DNA of 64,000 nt from Pseudomonas kilonensis (GTDB taxonomy: Bacteria > Pseudomonadota > Gammaproteobacteria > Pseudomonadales > Pseudomonadaceae), in assembly GCF_001269885.1 (NCBI RefSeq), contig NZ_LHVH01000013.1, forward strand, positions 42,011-106,010, given 5' to 3'. Positions 1-10,722 of this stretch are shown here, piece after piece (position 1 is the stretch's first letter; every line of letters starts with the position of its first letter). Position numbers and translations under genes: made by a program. Below the pieces are notes generated by a model that saw only the letters and a list, made by a program, of their open reading frames with translations, had not been told where the DNA came from and searched no databases.

Positions 1-37
1 CTTTATTCTGACCGCCTTGATGTTTGGAGATTTCTGA
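1..37 (+). CDS. mlaE: MlaE, phospholipid ABC permease (3' end only)
   Basis: Only the last eleven codons are in the window. They read FILTALMFGDF and end in a TGA that overlaps the mlaD start (TGATG). The ending resembles the C-terminus of MlaE permeases, and the position directly before mlaD supports this. MlaE is the inner-membrane permease of the MlaFEDB complex, which moves phospholipids between the outer and inner membranes. Identity is inferred from synteny and this short tail. Confidence 0.75.
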   Translation, partial: FILTALMFGDF

Positions 38-504
38 TGCAAAACCGCACCCTGGAAATCGGTGTCGGCCTTTTCTTGCTGGCTGGCATCCTGGCTTTGC
101 TGCTGCTGGCCCTGCGGGTCAGTGGACTGGCGCCGACGGCAAGCACCGATACTTATAAACTTTATGCCAACTTTGACAATATCGCCGGTTTGACGGTCAG
201 AGCAAAGGTGACCATGGCCGGTGTCACGATCGGCAAGGTCACGGCAATCGATCTGAATCGCGAGGATTTCACCGGTCGGGTGACGCTGGAGTTGGAAAAA
301 CGCGTGGATAACCTGCCGACTGATTCCACTGCATCTATCCTCACGGCTGGGCTGCTGGGCGAGAAGTACATTGGCATCAGCGTGGGTGGGGAAGATGCCG
401 TGCTCAAGGACGGTGGCGTCATCCACGACACGCAGTCGTCCCTGGTGCTCGAGGACCTGATCGGTAAATTCCTGCTCAATACCGTTAGCAAAGACGCCAA
501 ATGA
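37..504 (+). CDS. mlaD: MlaD, MCE-domain phospholipid-binding subunit
   Basis: The 155-residue protein has one N-terminal membrane anchor (about residues 8-28, rich in Leu and Ala). A single MCE domain follows (about 38-117), with the LYANFDNIAGLTVRAKV region typical of MCE proteins. MlaD hexamers sit in the periplasm on the MlaFE transporter and pass phospholipid to or from MlaC. The start overlaps the mlaE stop, and mlaC follows after 11 bp, so the genes are almost certainly one operon. Length fits the single-MCE MlaD type. Confidence 0.95.
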   Translation: MQNRTLEIGVGLFLLAGILALLLLALRVSGLAPTASTDTYKLYANFDNIAGLTVRAKVTMAGVTIGKVTAIDLNREDFTGRVTLELEKRVDNLPTDSTASILTAGLLGEKYIGISVGGEDAVLKDGGVIHDTQSSLVLEDLIGKFLLNTVSKDAK

Positions 505-515
505 GGAGCTTTTGA

Positions 516-1169
516 ATGATCTCTATCTTGCGACGTGGCCTGTTGGTGTTGCTCGCGGCGCTGCCGTTGATGGCTAACGCCGTGGCCGCGCCTTCGGCCC
601 ATGACATCATCCAGGACACGACAACCCGGCTGTTGGCGGACCTTGCCGCCAACAAAGAGCAATACAAGCAGGACCCCAGCGCGTTCTATGACGCACTGAA
701 CGGCATCGTCGGCCCCGTGGTCGACGCCGACGGCATCTCCAAGAGCATCATGACCGTCAAGTACTCGCGCAAGGCAACCCCGGCGCAGATGACCCGCTTC
801 CAGGAGAACTTCAAGCGCAGCCTGATGCAGTTCTATGGCAATGCCTTGCTGGAGTACAACAACCAGGGCATCACCGTTTCTCCGGCCAAGGACGAAAGTG
901 GCACCCGCACCAGCGTCGACATGCAGGTCAAGGGCAACAACGGCGCGATCTATCCTGTGTCCTACACACTCGAGAAAATCAACGACGAGTGGAAGGTGCG
1001 CAACGTGATCATCAATGGCATCAACATCGGCAAGCTGTTCCGCGATCAGTTCGCCGATGCCATGCAGCGCAATGGCAACGACCTGGACAAGACCATCAAC
1101 GGTTGGGCCGGTGAAGTCGCCAAGGCCAAGGAAGTGACCGAAGAAGCCAAAGAGAAGCAGGCACAATGA
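516..1169 (+). CDS. mlaC: MlaC, periplasmic phospholipid carrier
   Basis: The 217-residue protein starts with a clear signal peptide (about residues 1-25, ending near VAAPSAHD). The rest belongs to the MlaC/Ttg2D family, with the family's early segment on filling to a fixed pore of helices and a curved sheet. MlaC shuttles phospholipids across the periplasm between the outer-membrane MlaA complex and MlaD. In Pseudomonas the same system is called Ttg2 and is linked to solvent and membrane-stress tolerance. The stop overlaps the start of the next gene by 4 bp (ATGA), which suggests translational coupling. Confidence 0.93.
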   Translation: MISILRRGLLVLLAALPLMANAVAAPSAHDIIQDTTTRLLADLAANKEQYKQDPSAFYDALNGIVGPVVDADGISKSIMTVKYSRKATPAQMTRFQENFKRSLMQFYGNALLEYNNQGITVSPAKDESGTRTSVDMQVKGNNGAIYPVSYTLEKINDEWKVRNVIINGINIGKLFRDQFADAMQRNGNDLDKTINGWAGEVAKAKEVTEEAKEKQAQ

Positions 1170-1483
1170 TCGAATCGGTGAGTGAGTCGGCCGTTCGTCT
1201 GGGTGAGGCTGGCGTGCTGATGCTCAGTGGCGTGCTGGATTACCGCACCGGTCCGGCCCTGCGCAAGCAGGGCCAGGCGCTGATCAAGTCCGTCAGTGCC
1301 GCCGAGGTGGTCATTGATTGCTCGGCGGTGCAGAAGTCCAGCAGCGTCGGGCTGTCGCTGCTGCTGTGCTTCATGCGGGACGCCAAGGCGGCCGGCAAAA
1401 CGTGGAGCATCCGTGGGATGCCCGAAGACATGCGCGAAATAGCCCAGGTCAGCGAGCTGACCGAGCTGTTGGCGCACACCTGA
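1166..1483 (+). CDS. mlaB: MlaB, STAS-domain subunit
   Basis: This 105-residue cytoplasmic protein has the fold pattern of a STAS domain: a strand giving LMLSGVLDYRTG, then VIDCSAVQKSSSVGLSLLL. The conserved SS pair lies where anti-sigma-factor antagonists carry the phosphorylatable Ser/Thr. In MlaFEDB, MlaB binds and stabilises the ATPase MlaF. The gene overlaps mlaC by 4 bp and closes the mla operon. A hairpin with a T-run follows about 20 bp downstream. Confidence 0.9.
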   Translation: MIESVSESAVRLGEAGVLMLSGVLDYRTGPALRKQGQALIKSVSAAEVVIDCSAVQKSSSVGLSLLLCFMRDAKAAGKTWSIRGMPEDMREIAQVSELTELLAHT

Positions 1484-1502
1484 CCCACATCCTTGGAAAA
1501 GT

Positions 1503-1553
1503 CCCCCCGTCAGAGTCCTGCTTCGCGGGGTTCGCAGGCGCGGGGCTTTTTTG
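1503..1553 (+). terminator. Probable intrinsic terminator after mlaB
   Basis: A GC-rich imperfect hairpin (CCCC/GGGG outer arms around a CCTGC/GCAGG inner stem) runs into CTTTTTT. It lies between mlaB and ibaG and could partly separate the two units. The stem is interrupted, so strength is uncertain. Confidence 0.55.
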
Positions 1554-1598
1554 TATGATGTGCGACCCGCGCGCACAGGGCGCCGATTGAGGTTGAGC

Positions 1599-3126
<1,528 letters not shown>

Positions 3127-3255
3127 TTCCGGCTGCATGGGCACAAGGATGTGCCCGTTGATTTCGTTTCAGGTCGAGGGTGTTTGCACCCTCGATGTGT
3201 GTCCGGCGCCGCTTGCGACCGGGCATGAGTACCTTGATAAGGACTGACGTTTCCC

Positions 3256-3891
3256 ATGTTGACCATCGCACTGTCCAAGGGCCGCATCCTTGACGACACC
3301 TTGCCGCTTCTGGCTGAAGCGGGCATCGTGCCGACCGAGAATCCGGACAAGAGCCGCAAGCTGATCATCCCCACGACCCAGGCCGACGTGCGCTTGCTGA
3401 TCGTGCGTGCCACCGATGTGCCGACCTACGTGGAACATGGCGCCGCCGACCTGGGCGTTGCCGGCAAGGACGTGCTGATGGAATACGGCGGCCAGGGCCT
3501 GTACGAGCCCCTGGACCTGCAGATCGCCCGCTGCAAGCTGATGACCGCCGGTAAAGTCGGCGCGCCGGAGCCCAAGGGGCGTTTGCGCGTGGCGACCAAG
3601 TTCGTCAACATTGCCAAGCGTTACTACGCCGAGCAGGGTCGTCAGGTCGACATCATCAAGTTGTACGGTTCGATGGAGCTGGCGCCGCTGATCGGCCTGG
3701 CGGACAAGATCATCGACGTGGTCGACACCGGCAACACCCTGCGGGCCAATGGCCTGGAACCCCAGGACTTCATCGCTGACATCACCTCCCGGCTGATCGT
3801 CAACAAGGCTTCGATGAAAATGCAGCACGCCCGTATCCAGGCTCTGATCGATACCCTGCGCAAGGCAGTGGAATCGCGACACCGCGGCTGA
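3256..3891 (+). CDS. hisG: HisG, ATP phosphoribosyltransferase (short form)
   Basis: HisG condenses ATP with PRPP in the first step of histidine synthesis. At 211 residues this is the short form without the C-terminal regulatory domain, so it is expected to need the HisRS-like partner HisZ, encoded elsewhere. Family marks include [11 protein letters not shown] at the start, the [11 protein letters not shown] segment and the PRPP-binding region [22 protein letters not shown]. The 129-bp gap after murA contains a small GGGCAC hairpin but no strong terminator. Confidence 0.96.
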   Translation: MLTIALSKGRILDDTLPLLAEAGIVPTENPDKSRKLIIPTTQADVRLLIVRATDVPTYVEHGAADLGVAGKDVLMEYGGQGLYEPLDLQIARCKLMTAGKVGAPEPKGRLRVATKFVNIAKRYYAEQGRQVDIIKLYGSMELAPLIGLADKIIDVVDTGNTLRANGLEPQDFIADITSRLIVNKASMKMQHARIQALIDTLRKAVESRHRG

Positions 3892-4014
3892 TTCACCTGC
3901 GCGACCTTGAGTCGCGCCCGTCTATCCGTGTCATAGCCAATTTTCTCAGGTGCCCACGCGAATGGACTGGTAGCTTAGGGCGCCTGAGCATTTGCCATTA
4001 ATGAGGCCCTCGCT

Positions 4015-5352
4015 ATGACCGCTCCCACTTCGATTCGCCGACTCAACGCTGCCGATCCGGATTTCGCACATCATCTGGATCATCTGCTGAGCTGGGAAAG
4101 TGTGTCTGACGACTCGGTCAATCAGCGGGTGCTGGACATCATCAAGGCCGTGCGCGAGCGTGGCGATGCCGCCCTGGTGGAATTCACCCAGAAATTCGAC
4201 GGCCTGCAAGTGGCGTCCATGGCCGACCTGATCCTGCCGCGCGAGCGCCTGGAACTGGCCCTGACCCGGATCACCGTGCCCCAGCGCGAAGCCCTGGAAA
4301 AGGCCGCCTCTCGGGTGCGTGATTATCACGAACGGCAGAAACAGGACTCCTGGAGCTATACCGAAGCCGACGGCACGGTGCTGGGCCAGAAAGTCACGCC
4401 GCTGGACCGCGCCGGCCTGTACGTGCCGGGCGGCAAGGCGTCCTATCCGTCCTCGGTGCTGATGAACGCCATCCCGGCCAAGGTCGCCGGCGTGACCGAA
4501 GTGGTCATGGTTGTCCCGACCCCGCGCGGTGAAATCAACGAACTGGTGCTGGCCGCCGCCTGCATCGCTGGTGTGGACCGGGTGTTCACCATCGGCGGTG
4601 CCCAGGCCGTGGCTGCGCTGGCTTATGGCACCGAAAGCGTGCCACGGGTCGACAAGGTGGTCGGGCCGGGCAACATCTATGTCGCCACCGCCAAGCGCCA
4701 TGTGTTTGGCCAGGTCGGCATCGACATGATCGCCGGCCCTTCGGAGATCCTCGTGGTGTGCGACGGCCAGACCGACCCGGACTGGATCGCCATGGACCTG
4801 TTTTCCCAGGCCGAGCACGACGAAGACGCCCAGGCGATCCTGGTCAGTCCGGACGCCGAGTTCCTCGACAAGGTCGCCGCCAGCATCGACAAGCTGCTGC
4901 CGACCATGGACCGCGCCGAGATCATCAACACCTCGATCAACGGTCGTGGCGCGCTGATCAAGGTCCGCGACATGGAGCAGGCCATCGAAGTCGCCAACCG
5001 CATCGCGCCGGAACACCTGGAGTTGTCGGTCGCCGACCCGCAGGCCTGGTTGCCGCAGATCCGTCACGCCGGTGCGATCTTCATGGGGCGCCACACCAGT
5101 GAGGCCCTGGGCGATTACTGCGCAGGCCCCAACCACGTGTTGCCGACCTCCGGCACCGCGCGCTTCTCGTCGCCGCTGGGGGTGTATGACTTCCAGAAAC
5201 GCTCGTCGATCATCTTCTGCTCCGAGCAGGGCGCATCCGAACTGGGCAAGACCGCTTCGGTGCTGGCCCGTGGCGAATCGCTGAGCGCCCACGCGCGCAG
5301 TGCCGAGTACCGCATTCTTGACGAGTCATCCATCGAAGGGCAGGGGAACTGA
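4015..5352 (+). CDS. hisD: HisD, histidinol dehydrogenase
   Basis: The 445-residue zinc enzyme oxidises L-histidinol to L-histidine using two NAD+. Recognisable blocks are the [26 protein letters not shown] region, [23 protein letters not shown] and the metal-site segment [11 protein letters not shown]. The catalytic Glu-His pair lies in IAPEHLEL. The gene follows hisG after 123 bp and precedes hisC by only 1 bp, so hisD-hisC are coupled. Confidence 0.97.
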   Translation: MTAPTSIRRLNAADPDFAHHLDHLLSWESVSDDSVNQRVLDIIKAVRERGDAALVEFTQKFDGLQVASMADLILPRERLELALTRITVPQREALEKAASRVRDYHERQKQDSWSYTEADGTVLGQKVTPLDRAGLYVPGGKASYPSSVLMNAIPAKVAGVTEVVMVVPTPRGEINELVLAAACIAGVDRVFTIGGAQAVAALAYGTESVPRVDKVVGPGNIYVATAKRHVFGQVGIDMIAGPSEILVVCDGQTDPDWIAMDLFSQAEHDEDAQAILVSPDAEFLDKVAASIDKLLPTMDRAEIINTSINGRGALIKVRDMEQAIEVANRIAPEHLELSVADPQAWLPQIRHAGAIFMGRHTSEALGDYCAGPNHVLPTSGTARFSSPLGVYDFQKRSSIIFCSEQGASELGKTASVLARGESLSAHARSAEYRILDESSIEGQGN

Positions 5353-5353
5353 A

Positions 5354-6406
5354 ATGAGTAAATTCTGGAGCCCGTTCGTCAAGAACCTGGTGCCCTACGT
5401 GCCGGGTGAACAGCCGAAGCTGACCCGGTTGGTCAAGCTCAACACCAACGAGAACCCCTACGGCCCATCGCCCAAGGCCCTGGCGGCGATGCAGACCGAG
5501 CTGAACGACAACCTGCGCCTGTATCCGGATCCCAACAGCGACCTGCTGAAAGGCGCCGTGGCCCGCTATTACGGCGTGCAGAGCAACCAGGTGTTCCTGG
5601 GTAACGGCTCGGATGAAGTGCTGGCGCACATTTTTCACGGCCTGTTGCAACACGACCAGCCGCTGTTGTTCCCGGACATCAGCTACAGCTTCTATCCGGT
5701 GTATTGCGGGTTGTACGGCATCCAGTTCGATGCGGTGCCGCTGGATGCGCAATTCCAGATCGACCCGGCGGACTACGCCAAACCCAATGGCGGGATCATT
5801 TTCCCCAACCCGAACGCGCCGACCGGCTGCCTGCTGGCGCTGGAAGCGGTCGAGCAGATCCTCAAGGCCAGCCCGGATTCGGTGGTGGTGGTCGACGAGG
5901 CCTATATCGACTTCGGCGGCGAGACGGCCATCAGCCTGGTGGATCGCTATCCGAACCTGCTGGTGACCCAGACCCTGTCCAAGTCCCGCTCCCTGGCGGG
6001 ACTGCGCGTGGGCCTGGCGGTGGGCCATCCGGACCTGATCGAAGCGCTGGAGCGGATCAAGAACAGCTTCAACTCCTACCCGCTGGATCGCCTGGCGAAT
6101 GTCGGCGGCGCGGCGGCGTTCGATGATCGCGAGCATTTCGACCGGACCTGCCAGTTGGTCATCGAGCACCGTGAATGGGTCGTGGCCCAACTGCAAGCCA
6201 AGGGCTTCGACGTGCTGCCCTCGGCGGCCAACTTCATCTTCGCCCGCCACCCCCGGCACGATGCGGCAGGGTTGGCGGCGAAACTGCGGGAGCAGGGTGT
6301 GATCGTGCGGCACTTCAAGCAGGAGCGGATTGCCCAGTTCCTGCGGATCAGCATCGGTACACCGGAGCAGAACCAGGCCCTGATCGAAGCCCTCGGCGAA
6401 CTCTAA
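5354..6406 (+). CDS. hisC: HisC, histidinol-phosphate aminotransferase
   Basis: This 350-residue fold-type-I PLP enzyme converts imidazole-acetol phosphate and glutamate to histidinol phosphate. The PLP lysine is in [14 protein letters not shown]. Other family marks are [13 protein letters not shown] near the N-terminus and the DEAYIDF strand. I start at 5354, right after the hisD stop, because [21 protein letters not shown] is the family N-terminus; an upstream in-frame ATG at 5300 lies inside hisD. A REP cluster follows the gene. Confidence 0.96.
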   Translation: MSKFWSPFVKNLVPYVPGEQPKLTRLVKLNTNENPYGPSPKALAAMQTELNDNLRLYPDPNSDLLKGAVARYYGVQSNQVFLGNGSDEVLAHIFHGLLQHDQPLLFPDISYSFYPVYCGLYGIQFDAVPLDAQFQIDPADYAKPNGGIIFPNPNAPTGCLLALEAVEQILKASPDSVVVVDEAYIDFGGETAISLVDRYPNLLVTQTLSKSRSLAGLRVGLAVGHPDLIEALERIKNSFNSYPLDRLANVGGAAAFDDREHFDRTCQLVIEHREWVVAQLQAKGFDVLPSAANFIFARHPRHDAAGLAAKLREQGVIVRHFKQERIAQFLRISIGTPEQNQALIEALGEL

Positions 6407-6432
6407 CCCCCTGCATTGAGCCTGTGGGGAGT

Positions 6433-6525
6433 CTGTGGGAGCAAAGCTTGCTCGCGATGGCGTAGTGTCAGTCACCTCAATGTTGGCTGGACTGACGCCA
6501 TCGCGAGCAAGCTTTGCTCCCACAG
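6433..6525. repeat. REPIN (pair of inverted REP palindromes)
   Basis: Two inverted copies of a GTGGGAGCAAAGCTTGCTCG-type palindrome, at about 6433-6462 and 6496-6525, form a REPIN in the hisC-M48 gap. Confidence 0.9.
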
Positions 6526-6570
6526 TTGTTCTGCTGCATTCACAAATCGGCATCCTGCCGCCAATCCCCC

Positions 6571-6650
6571 CTGTGGGAGCGAGCTTGCTCGCGAAGGCGT
6601 GATGTCAGTCACTTCAGTGTTGGCTGGCGCTATCGCGAGCAATGCGAAAA
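6571..6650. repeat. Degraded REPIN
   Basis: A full GTGGGAGCGAGCTTGCTCGC palindrome is followed by a truncated inverted partner ending near ATCGCGAGCAATGCG. With the preceding REPIN it fills most of the 6407-6733 gap. I see nothing else there except the promoter region of the next gene. Confidence 0.75.
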
Positions 6651-6733
6651 AACTGTAATCCTTCGTTATGTATCTGGCGCCGATACAAATCAAGGCCTAG
6701 GATACGCCCACGTTTCCAGGGAGCTTTTTTTAC

Positions 6734-7549
6734 ATGAACAAGACATTGATGGTGAGTGCTCTGAGCGCGGCTCTGCTGCTCACCGGTTGCCAGTCGGTCA
6801 ATACCACCAGCGGCGGAGCCGTGGGCGTGGAGCGCAAGCAGTACATGTTCAGCATGCTGTCGACCGCTGAGGTCAACCAGATGTACGCCCAGTCCTATCA
6901 AAAGACGATGGGTGAGGCGAGCGCCCAGGGCGCGCTGGACAAGACCAGCACCGATGCCAAGCGCATCCAGGTCATTGCCGACCGCTTGATCGCCAAGGCG
7001 CCGGTGTTCCGCCCGGATTCGGCGCAGTGGAAATGGGAAGTGAACCTGATCAAGAGCGATGAGCTCAACGCCAATTGCGGTCCTGGCGGCAAGATCATGT
7101 TCTACACCGGCCTGATCGACCAGTTGAAGCTGACCGACGCTGAAATCGCCGCGATCATGGGTCACGAAATCGCCCACGCCCTGCGTGAGCACGGGCGCGA
7201 AGCGATGTCCAAGGCCTATGGCATCGAGATGGCGAAGCAGGGCGCTGGCGCCTTGTTCGGCCTGGGCCAGGACAGCCTGGCATTGGCCGACACCGTCGCC
7301 AACTACGGCATGACCTTGCCCAACAGCCGCGGCAACGAGAACGAAGCCGACCTGATCGGCCTCGAACTGGCCGCCCGCGCTGGCTACGACCCGAACGCGG
7401 CGATCACCTTGTGGAACAAGATGGCCAAGGCCTCGGAAGGCGCGCCACCGGAATTCATGAGCACCCACCCGTCGTCGAGCAGCCGTATCGCTTCGTTGCA
7501 GGCGGCGATTCCGAAGGTGATGCCGCTTTATCAGCAGGCCAAGAAGTAA
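6734..7549 (+). CDS. M48-family metalloprotease lipoprotein
   Basis: The 271-residue protein has a lipoprotein signal ending in LLLTGC, with Cys19 as the lipidated residue. A peptidase M48 domain follows, with the zinc motif HEIAH in MGHEIAHALREHG and the downstream third-ligand region NENEADLIGLELAARAGYDP. It resembles periplasmic, outer-membrane-anchored proteases such as LoiP and YcaL, which act in envelope quality control. It stands alone between two REPINs, so there is no operon context. Confidence 0.88.
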   Translation: MNKTLMVSALSAALLLTGCQSVNTTSGGAVGVERKQYMFSMLSTAEVNQMYAQSYQKTMGEASAQGALDKTSTDAKRIQVIADRLIAKAPVFRPDSAQWKWEVNLIKSDELNANCGPGGKIMFYTGLIDQLKLTDAEIAAIMGHEIAHALREHGREAMSKAYGIEMAKQGAGALFGLGQDSLALADTVANYGMTLPNSRGNENEADLIGLELAARAGYDPNAAITLWNKMAKASEGAPPEFMSTHPSSSSRIASLQAAIPKVMPLYQQAKK

Positions 7550-7555
7550 GCATCG

Positions 7556-7646
7556 CTGTGGGAGCAAAGCTTGCTCGCGACAGGGGCGACGCAGACGTTA
7601 ATCAGACCGCGTCATCGTTTATCGCGAGCAAGCTATGCTCCCACAG
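7556..7646. repeat. REPIN
   Basis: Inverted GTGGGAGCAAAGCTTGCTCG and CGAGCAAGCTATGCTCCCAC palindromes fill the gap between two convergent genes. Confidence 0.9.
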
Positions 7647-7675
7647 TTATCCTATGCCCAAGGTGTGACGCAGCC

Positions 7676-8260
7676 TCAAACCCACCCACTACTCTGCATC
7701 GCCTTGTACACCGCCACGATCGCCAGGACGAAGAATGCCGAGGCGGCCAGGCGGCGGATCAGGGTCAGGGGCAGCTTCTCGGCGGCGAAATTGCCCGCCA
7801 GGACCACCGGCACGTTGGCAATCAACATGCCCACGGTGGTGCCGATGATCACCAACCACAACTCAGGGTATTGCGCGGCGAGCATCACCGTGGCGATCTG
7901 CGTCTTGTCGCCGATTTCCGCCAGGAAGAACGCAATCAACGTGGTCAGGAACGGGCCGAACTTGCGGGCCGTGTTCGCTTCCTCATCGTCCAGTTTGTCC
8001 GGGACCAGGGTCCACAGCGCCGTGGCCGTGAAGCTTGCCGCCAGTATCCAGTGCAAGACCGCGTTGGAGAAAAAGCCGCTGACCCAGGCCCCCACTGCCC
8101 CGGCAGCGGCATGGTTGGCGAGCGTCGCAGCAACGATGCCGGCGATGATCGGCCAGGGTTTGCGAAAGCGAGCGGCCAGGATAAGCGCGAGCAATTGCGT
8201 CTTGTCGCCGATTTCGGCCAGCGCAACGATAGCGGTAGGTACCAGGAGTGAGTCCAGCAT
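7676..8260 (-). CDS. TMEM165/Gdt1-family (UPF0016) Mn2+/Ca2+ exporter
   Basis: The 194-residue membrane protein contains two copies of the signature E-x-G-D-K-T. The first is ALAEIGDKTQLLAL near the N-terminus and the second is FLAEIGDKTQIATV near the middle. The duplication, with three hydrophobic helices per half, is diagnostic of the Gdt1 family, whose bacterial members (such as MneA) export manganese. A yybP-ykoY riboswitch sits directly upstream, so the gene is probably switched on by manganese. Start 8260 follows an AGGAA Shine-Dalgarno sequence. Confidence 0.93.
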   Translation of the reverse strand: MLDSLLVPTAIVALAEIGDKTQLLALILAARFRKPWPIIAGIVAATLANHAAAGAVGAWVSGFFSNAVLHWILAASFTATALWTLVPDKLDDEEANTARKFGPFLTTLIAFFLAEIGDKTQIATVMLAAQYPELWLVIIGTTVGMLIANVPVVLAGNFAAEKLPLTLIRRLAASAFFVLAIVAVYKAMQSSGWV

Positions 8261-8288
8261 CAGGAATTCCTAAGGGGCGGGTCGACAC

Positions 8289-8466
8289 GGCTATGACACG
8301 TACAGCCTTCCCGCCCCGGGTAAGGTGTGCGTGTCATAGGTCTTGTCAAACCCAGCGACCATCTGTGTGGACGCTTGGGCCGCATACGCCATGGTCTGCT
8401 GACCAAGTATGTTGACGTATGCCGGGCGAGCATGGCGCTCGCGGGAGACTACTCCCCTAGGACGGA
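8289..8466 (-). ncRNA. yybP-ykoY manganese riboswitch
   Basis: On the minus strand the leader opens with CTAGGGGAGTAGTCTCCCG and continues through CATACGTCAACATACTTGGTCAGC and the pairing CATGGCGTATGCGGCCCAAGCG. These are hallmark elements of the Mn2+-sensing yybP-ykoY class. At the 3' end, arms at 8327-8339 (CTATGACACGCAC in RNA sense) and 8291-8303 (GTACGTGTCATAG) can form a 13-bp helix with one G-U pair, just before the ribosome-binding site. That helix is a likely expression platform. Confidence 0.93.
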
Positions 8467-8519
8467 GCGGATTCTGCCTAGGCAAATCCGATTGAGCAAG
8501 TGCTGTTACCTAAAAGATT

Positions 8520-9518
8520 TCAACCGCGCTTGGCCCGGTAGATGCGAAAGCCCTGGCCTTCGGCCTTGATGGCGCAGACGCCCAAATGCTCCTCGATCAG
8601 TGGCTGGTACTTGAGGAAGCTATTGGCAACCAGCCGCAGTTCGCCGCCGTTTTTCAGATGTTTGGCTGCTTTTCGCAACAGGTTTTCCGTGGCGTGGTAA
8701 TCGGTGTGCACGCCGACATGGAACGGTGGGTTGCTCAGGATCGCGCTCAAGCCCATCGGCGCGGCGTCAATGCCGTCACCGGTCAGCACCTCGGCCTCCA
8801 GGCCGTTGGCGGCCAGGGTCAGGCGACTGCTGGCGGCGGCGAATGCGTCCACGTCCAACAGGGTGACGGTGTTGTGCGGATAACGCCGCTTGACCACCGC
8901 CCCCAGCACCCCGGCACCGCAGCCGAAGTCCAGCAAATGCCCGCTGGGCAGTTTATCCAGGTGTTCCAACAGCAGCGCACTGCCGCGGTCCAGGCGACCA
9001 TGGCTGAACACCCCTGGCAGGCTGATGACCTTCAACGGGCCTTCGGCCAGGGGCAATTCGTAGGTCTGGGCCAGGCTTTCCAGGGGCTTGGCCTCGGGCG
9101 CGTTGGCGACGGTGACCTGCCACAGTTGGCAATGCCGCGCACTGTCGAGCTTACGTGGCTTGCCGAACGGGTTGAGCTGCTTGGACGCCCCTTCGATGCC
9201 GCTGCGTTTTTCCCCCACCAGGTACACCTCGCGCCCGGCCAGGCGCGCCGCCACGGCATTGAGGATGTAGTCGGTCAGGTCCTTGGCCTTGGGCAGGAAC
9301 ACCACGGCCGTGTCGAACCCACGCTCGGGTATGTTCACGCCAAAGTGGCTGCGCTCAGGGAAGCGAGCGTCCAGCGCGGCCTGATCCCCAGCGTGCCAGC
9401 ACCAGCCATGGGCCTCTGGCAAACGGCCGAGCAGGTCATCGGCGGGCAGGCCGGCCAGCAAGACCGAACCCTGGAATAACTCGGCCTGACGAAGCAGTAC
9501 TTCACTGCGCGGATCCAT
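8520..9518 (-). CDS. rsmC: RsmC, 16S rRNA (guanine-N2) methyltransferase
   Basis: The 332-residue enzyme is a two-domain RsmC/RlmG-type methyltransferase. The N-terminal half is a degenerate methyltransferase fold. The C-terminal half has the SAM-binding motif [20 protein letters not shown] and the catalytic NPPFHVG motif typical of exocyclic-amine methylation. RsmC methylates G1207 of 16S rRNA; the paralogue RlmG acts on 23S rRNA and is usually longer. Length and the N-terminus [11 protein letters not shown] favour RsmC. Confidence 0.85.
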   Translation of the reverse strand: MDPRSEVLLRQAELFQGSVLLAGLPADDLLGRLPEAHGWCWHAGDQAALDARFPERSHFGVNIPERGFDTAVVFLPKAKDLTDYILNAVAARLAGREVYLVGEKRSGIEGASKQLNPFGKPRKLDSARHCQLWQVTVANAPEAKPLESLAQTYELPLAEGPLKVISLPGVFSHGRLDRGSALLLEHLDKLPSGHLLDFGCGAGVLGAVVKRRYPHNTVTLLDVDAFAAASSRLTLAANGLEAEVLTGDGIDAAPMGLSAILSNPPFHVGVHTDYHATENLLRKAAKHLKNGGELRLVANSFLKYQPLIEEHLGVCAIKAEGQGFRIYRAKRG

Positions 9519-9551
9519 GGTCTGCTCCTTGAAAAAAAGTGCGGCAGTTTA

Positions 9552-10517
9552 TCAACTGACGACACGCCGCGCTGTACCGCTGAAAAAGCCCTGGGCGTTT
9601 TCGCTCATTTGCCCGACGATCCGTTGCCGCGCCTCGCGGCTGCCCCAGGCGTTGTGCGGTGTGACGATCAAGCGTGGAATATCGCCGGCCAGCAGCGGGT
9701 TGCCTTGGGCCGGCGGCTCCACGCTGAGCACGTCGGTGGCGGCGCCACCCAAATGACCGCTGCGCAGGGCTTCGGCCAAGGCCTGTTCGTCGATCAGGCC
9801 ACCACGGGCGGTGTTGACCACGAACGCGCCGGGTTTGAGCTGCGCGAGTTCGCGGGCGCCGATGAAGTTCCGAGTGTGCTCGTTAAGCGGGCAGTGCAGG
9901 GTCAGGGCATCGACTTGCGGCAACAATTGCTCCAGTGGCAAGCGGTCGGGGCGGGCTGGGCGCCCGGGGAGCTGCCCCAGCAGCACGCGCATGCCAAAGG
10001 CTTCGGCCAGCCGCCCGACGGCGCTGCCCAGTTCGCCATGGCCGAGCAAGCCGAGGGTCTTGCCTTCCAGTTCGACAATCGGATAGTCCAGCAGGCAAAA
10101 CTGCGAAGCCTGCTGCCAGCGACCTTCACCTACTGCTTTTTGGTAATCGGCCAGGCGCGTCGCCAGGTTCAGCAACAGCATGATCGTGTGCTGGGCCACC
10201 GACGGTGTGCCGTAGCCCTGGCAATTGCACACCGTGATGCCGTGGCTGCGGGCGGCGGCCAAGTCGACATTGTTGGTGCCGGTGGCGCTGATCAGGATCA
10301 GCTTCAGGTCGGGGCTGGCCGCCATGGCCTGCGCATCGATCACGGCCTTGTTGGTGATCGCCACGGTGGCGCCCTCGAGCCGCTCGGCCACCTGGTCCGG
10401 CGTGGTCCGGGCGAACAGTTGCAGGTCGCTGAAGCAGTTGCGCAGCGGGCTCAGGTCCAGGTCGCCGAGGTCCAGGGAAGGGTGGTCGAGGAAGACTGCG
10501 CGGACGATGTTCGTCAT
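9552..10517 (-). CDS. D-2-hydroxyacid dehydrogenase (glycerate dehydrogenase-like)
   Basis: The 321-residue protein has the D-isomer 2-hydroxyacid dehydrogenase fold. The Rossmann signature is LGLLGHGELGSAVGRLAEAFGM. Catalytic Arg, Glu and His are expected in NTARGGLIDEQAL, the following Asp/Glu region (TDVLSVEPP) and TPHNAWGS. Such enzymes reduce hydroxypyruvate or glyoxylate with NAD(P)H. Substrate cannot be fixed from sequence. It lies 33 bp upstream of rsmC on the same strand, so they may be cotranscribed. Confidence 0.87.
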   Translation of the reverse strand: MTNIVRAVFLDHPSLDLGDLDLSPLRNCFSDLQLFARTTPDQVAERLEGATVAITNKAVIDAQAMAASPDLKLILISATGTNNVDLAAARSHGITVCNCQGYGTPSVAQHTIMLLLNLATRLADYQKAVGEGRWQQASQFCLLDYPIVELEGKTLGLLGHGELGSAVGRLAEAFGMRVLLGQLPGRPARPDRLPLEQLLPQVDALTLHCPLNEHTRNFIGARELAQLKPGAFVVNTARGGLIDEQALAEALRSGHLGGAATDVLSVEPPAQGNPLLAGDIPRLIVTPHNAWGSREARQRIVGQMSENAQGFFSGTARRVVS

Positions 10518-10574
10518 CAGCTGTACCTTTTATGTCAAGAACCGAAGGCGTAATGTGGCGAGCCTATCAGATGT

Positions 10575-10665
10575 CTGTGGGAGCAAAGCTTGCTCGCGAC
10601 ATCGGCGATGCGGTTTGCCAGGAATCGAGTCGCCTGTATCGCGAGCAAGCTTTGCTCCCACACAG
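10575..10665. repeat. REPIN
   Basis: An inverted pair of GTGGGAGCAAAGCTTGCTCG palindromes lies between two divergent genes. Confidence 0.9.
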
Positions 10666-10722
10666 TTTCACTCGCCGCACAGTTGATGTTTGTTTTGAGA
10701 TTGAGCTAGCCAAGGAGCCACC

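Noticed and set aside
3946..5292. A 448-codon open frame antisense to hisD
   Set aside because: It is a shadow of a clear histidinol dehydrogenase gene.
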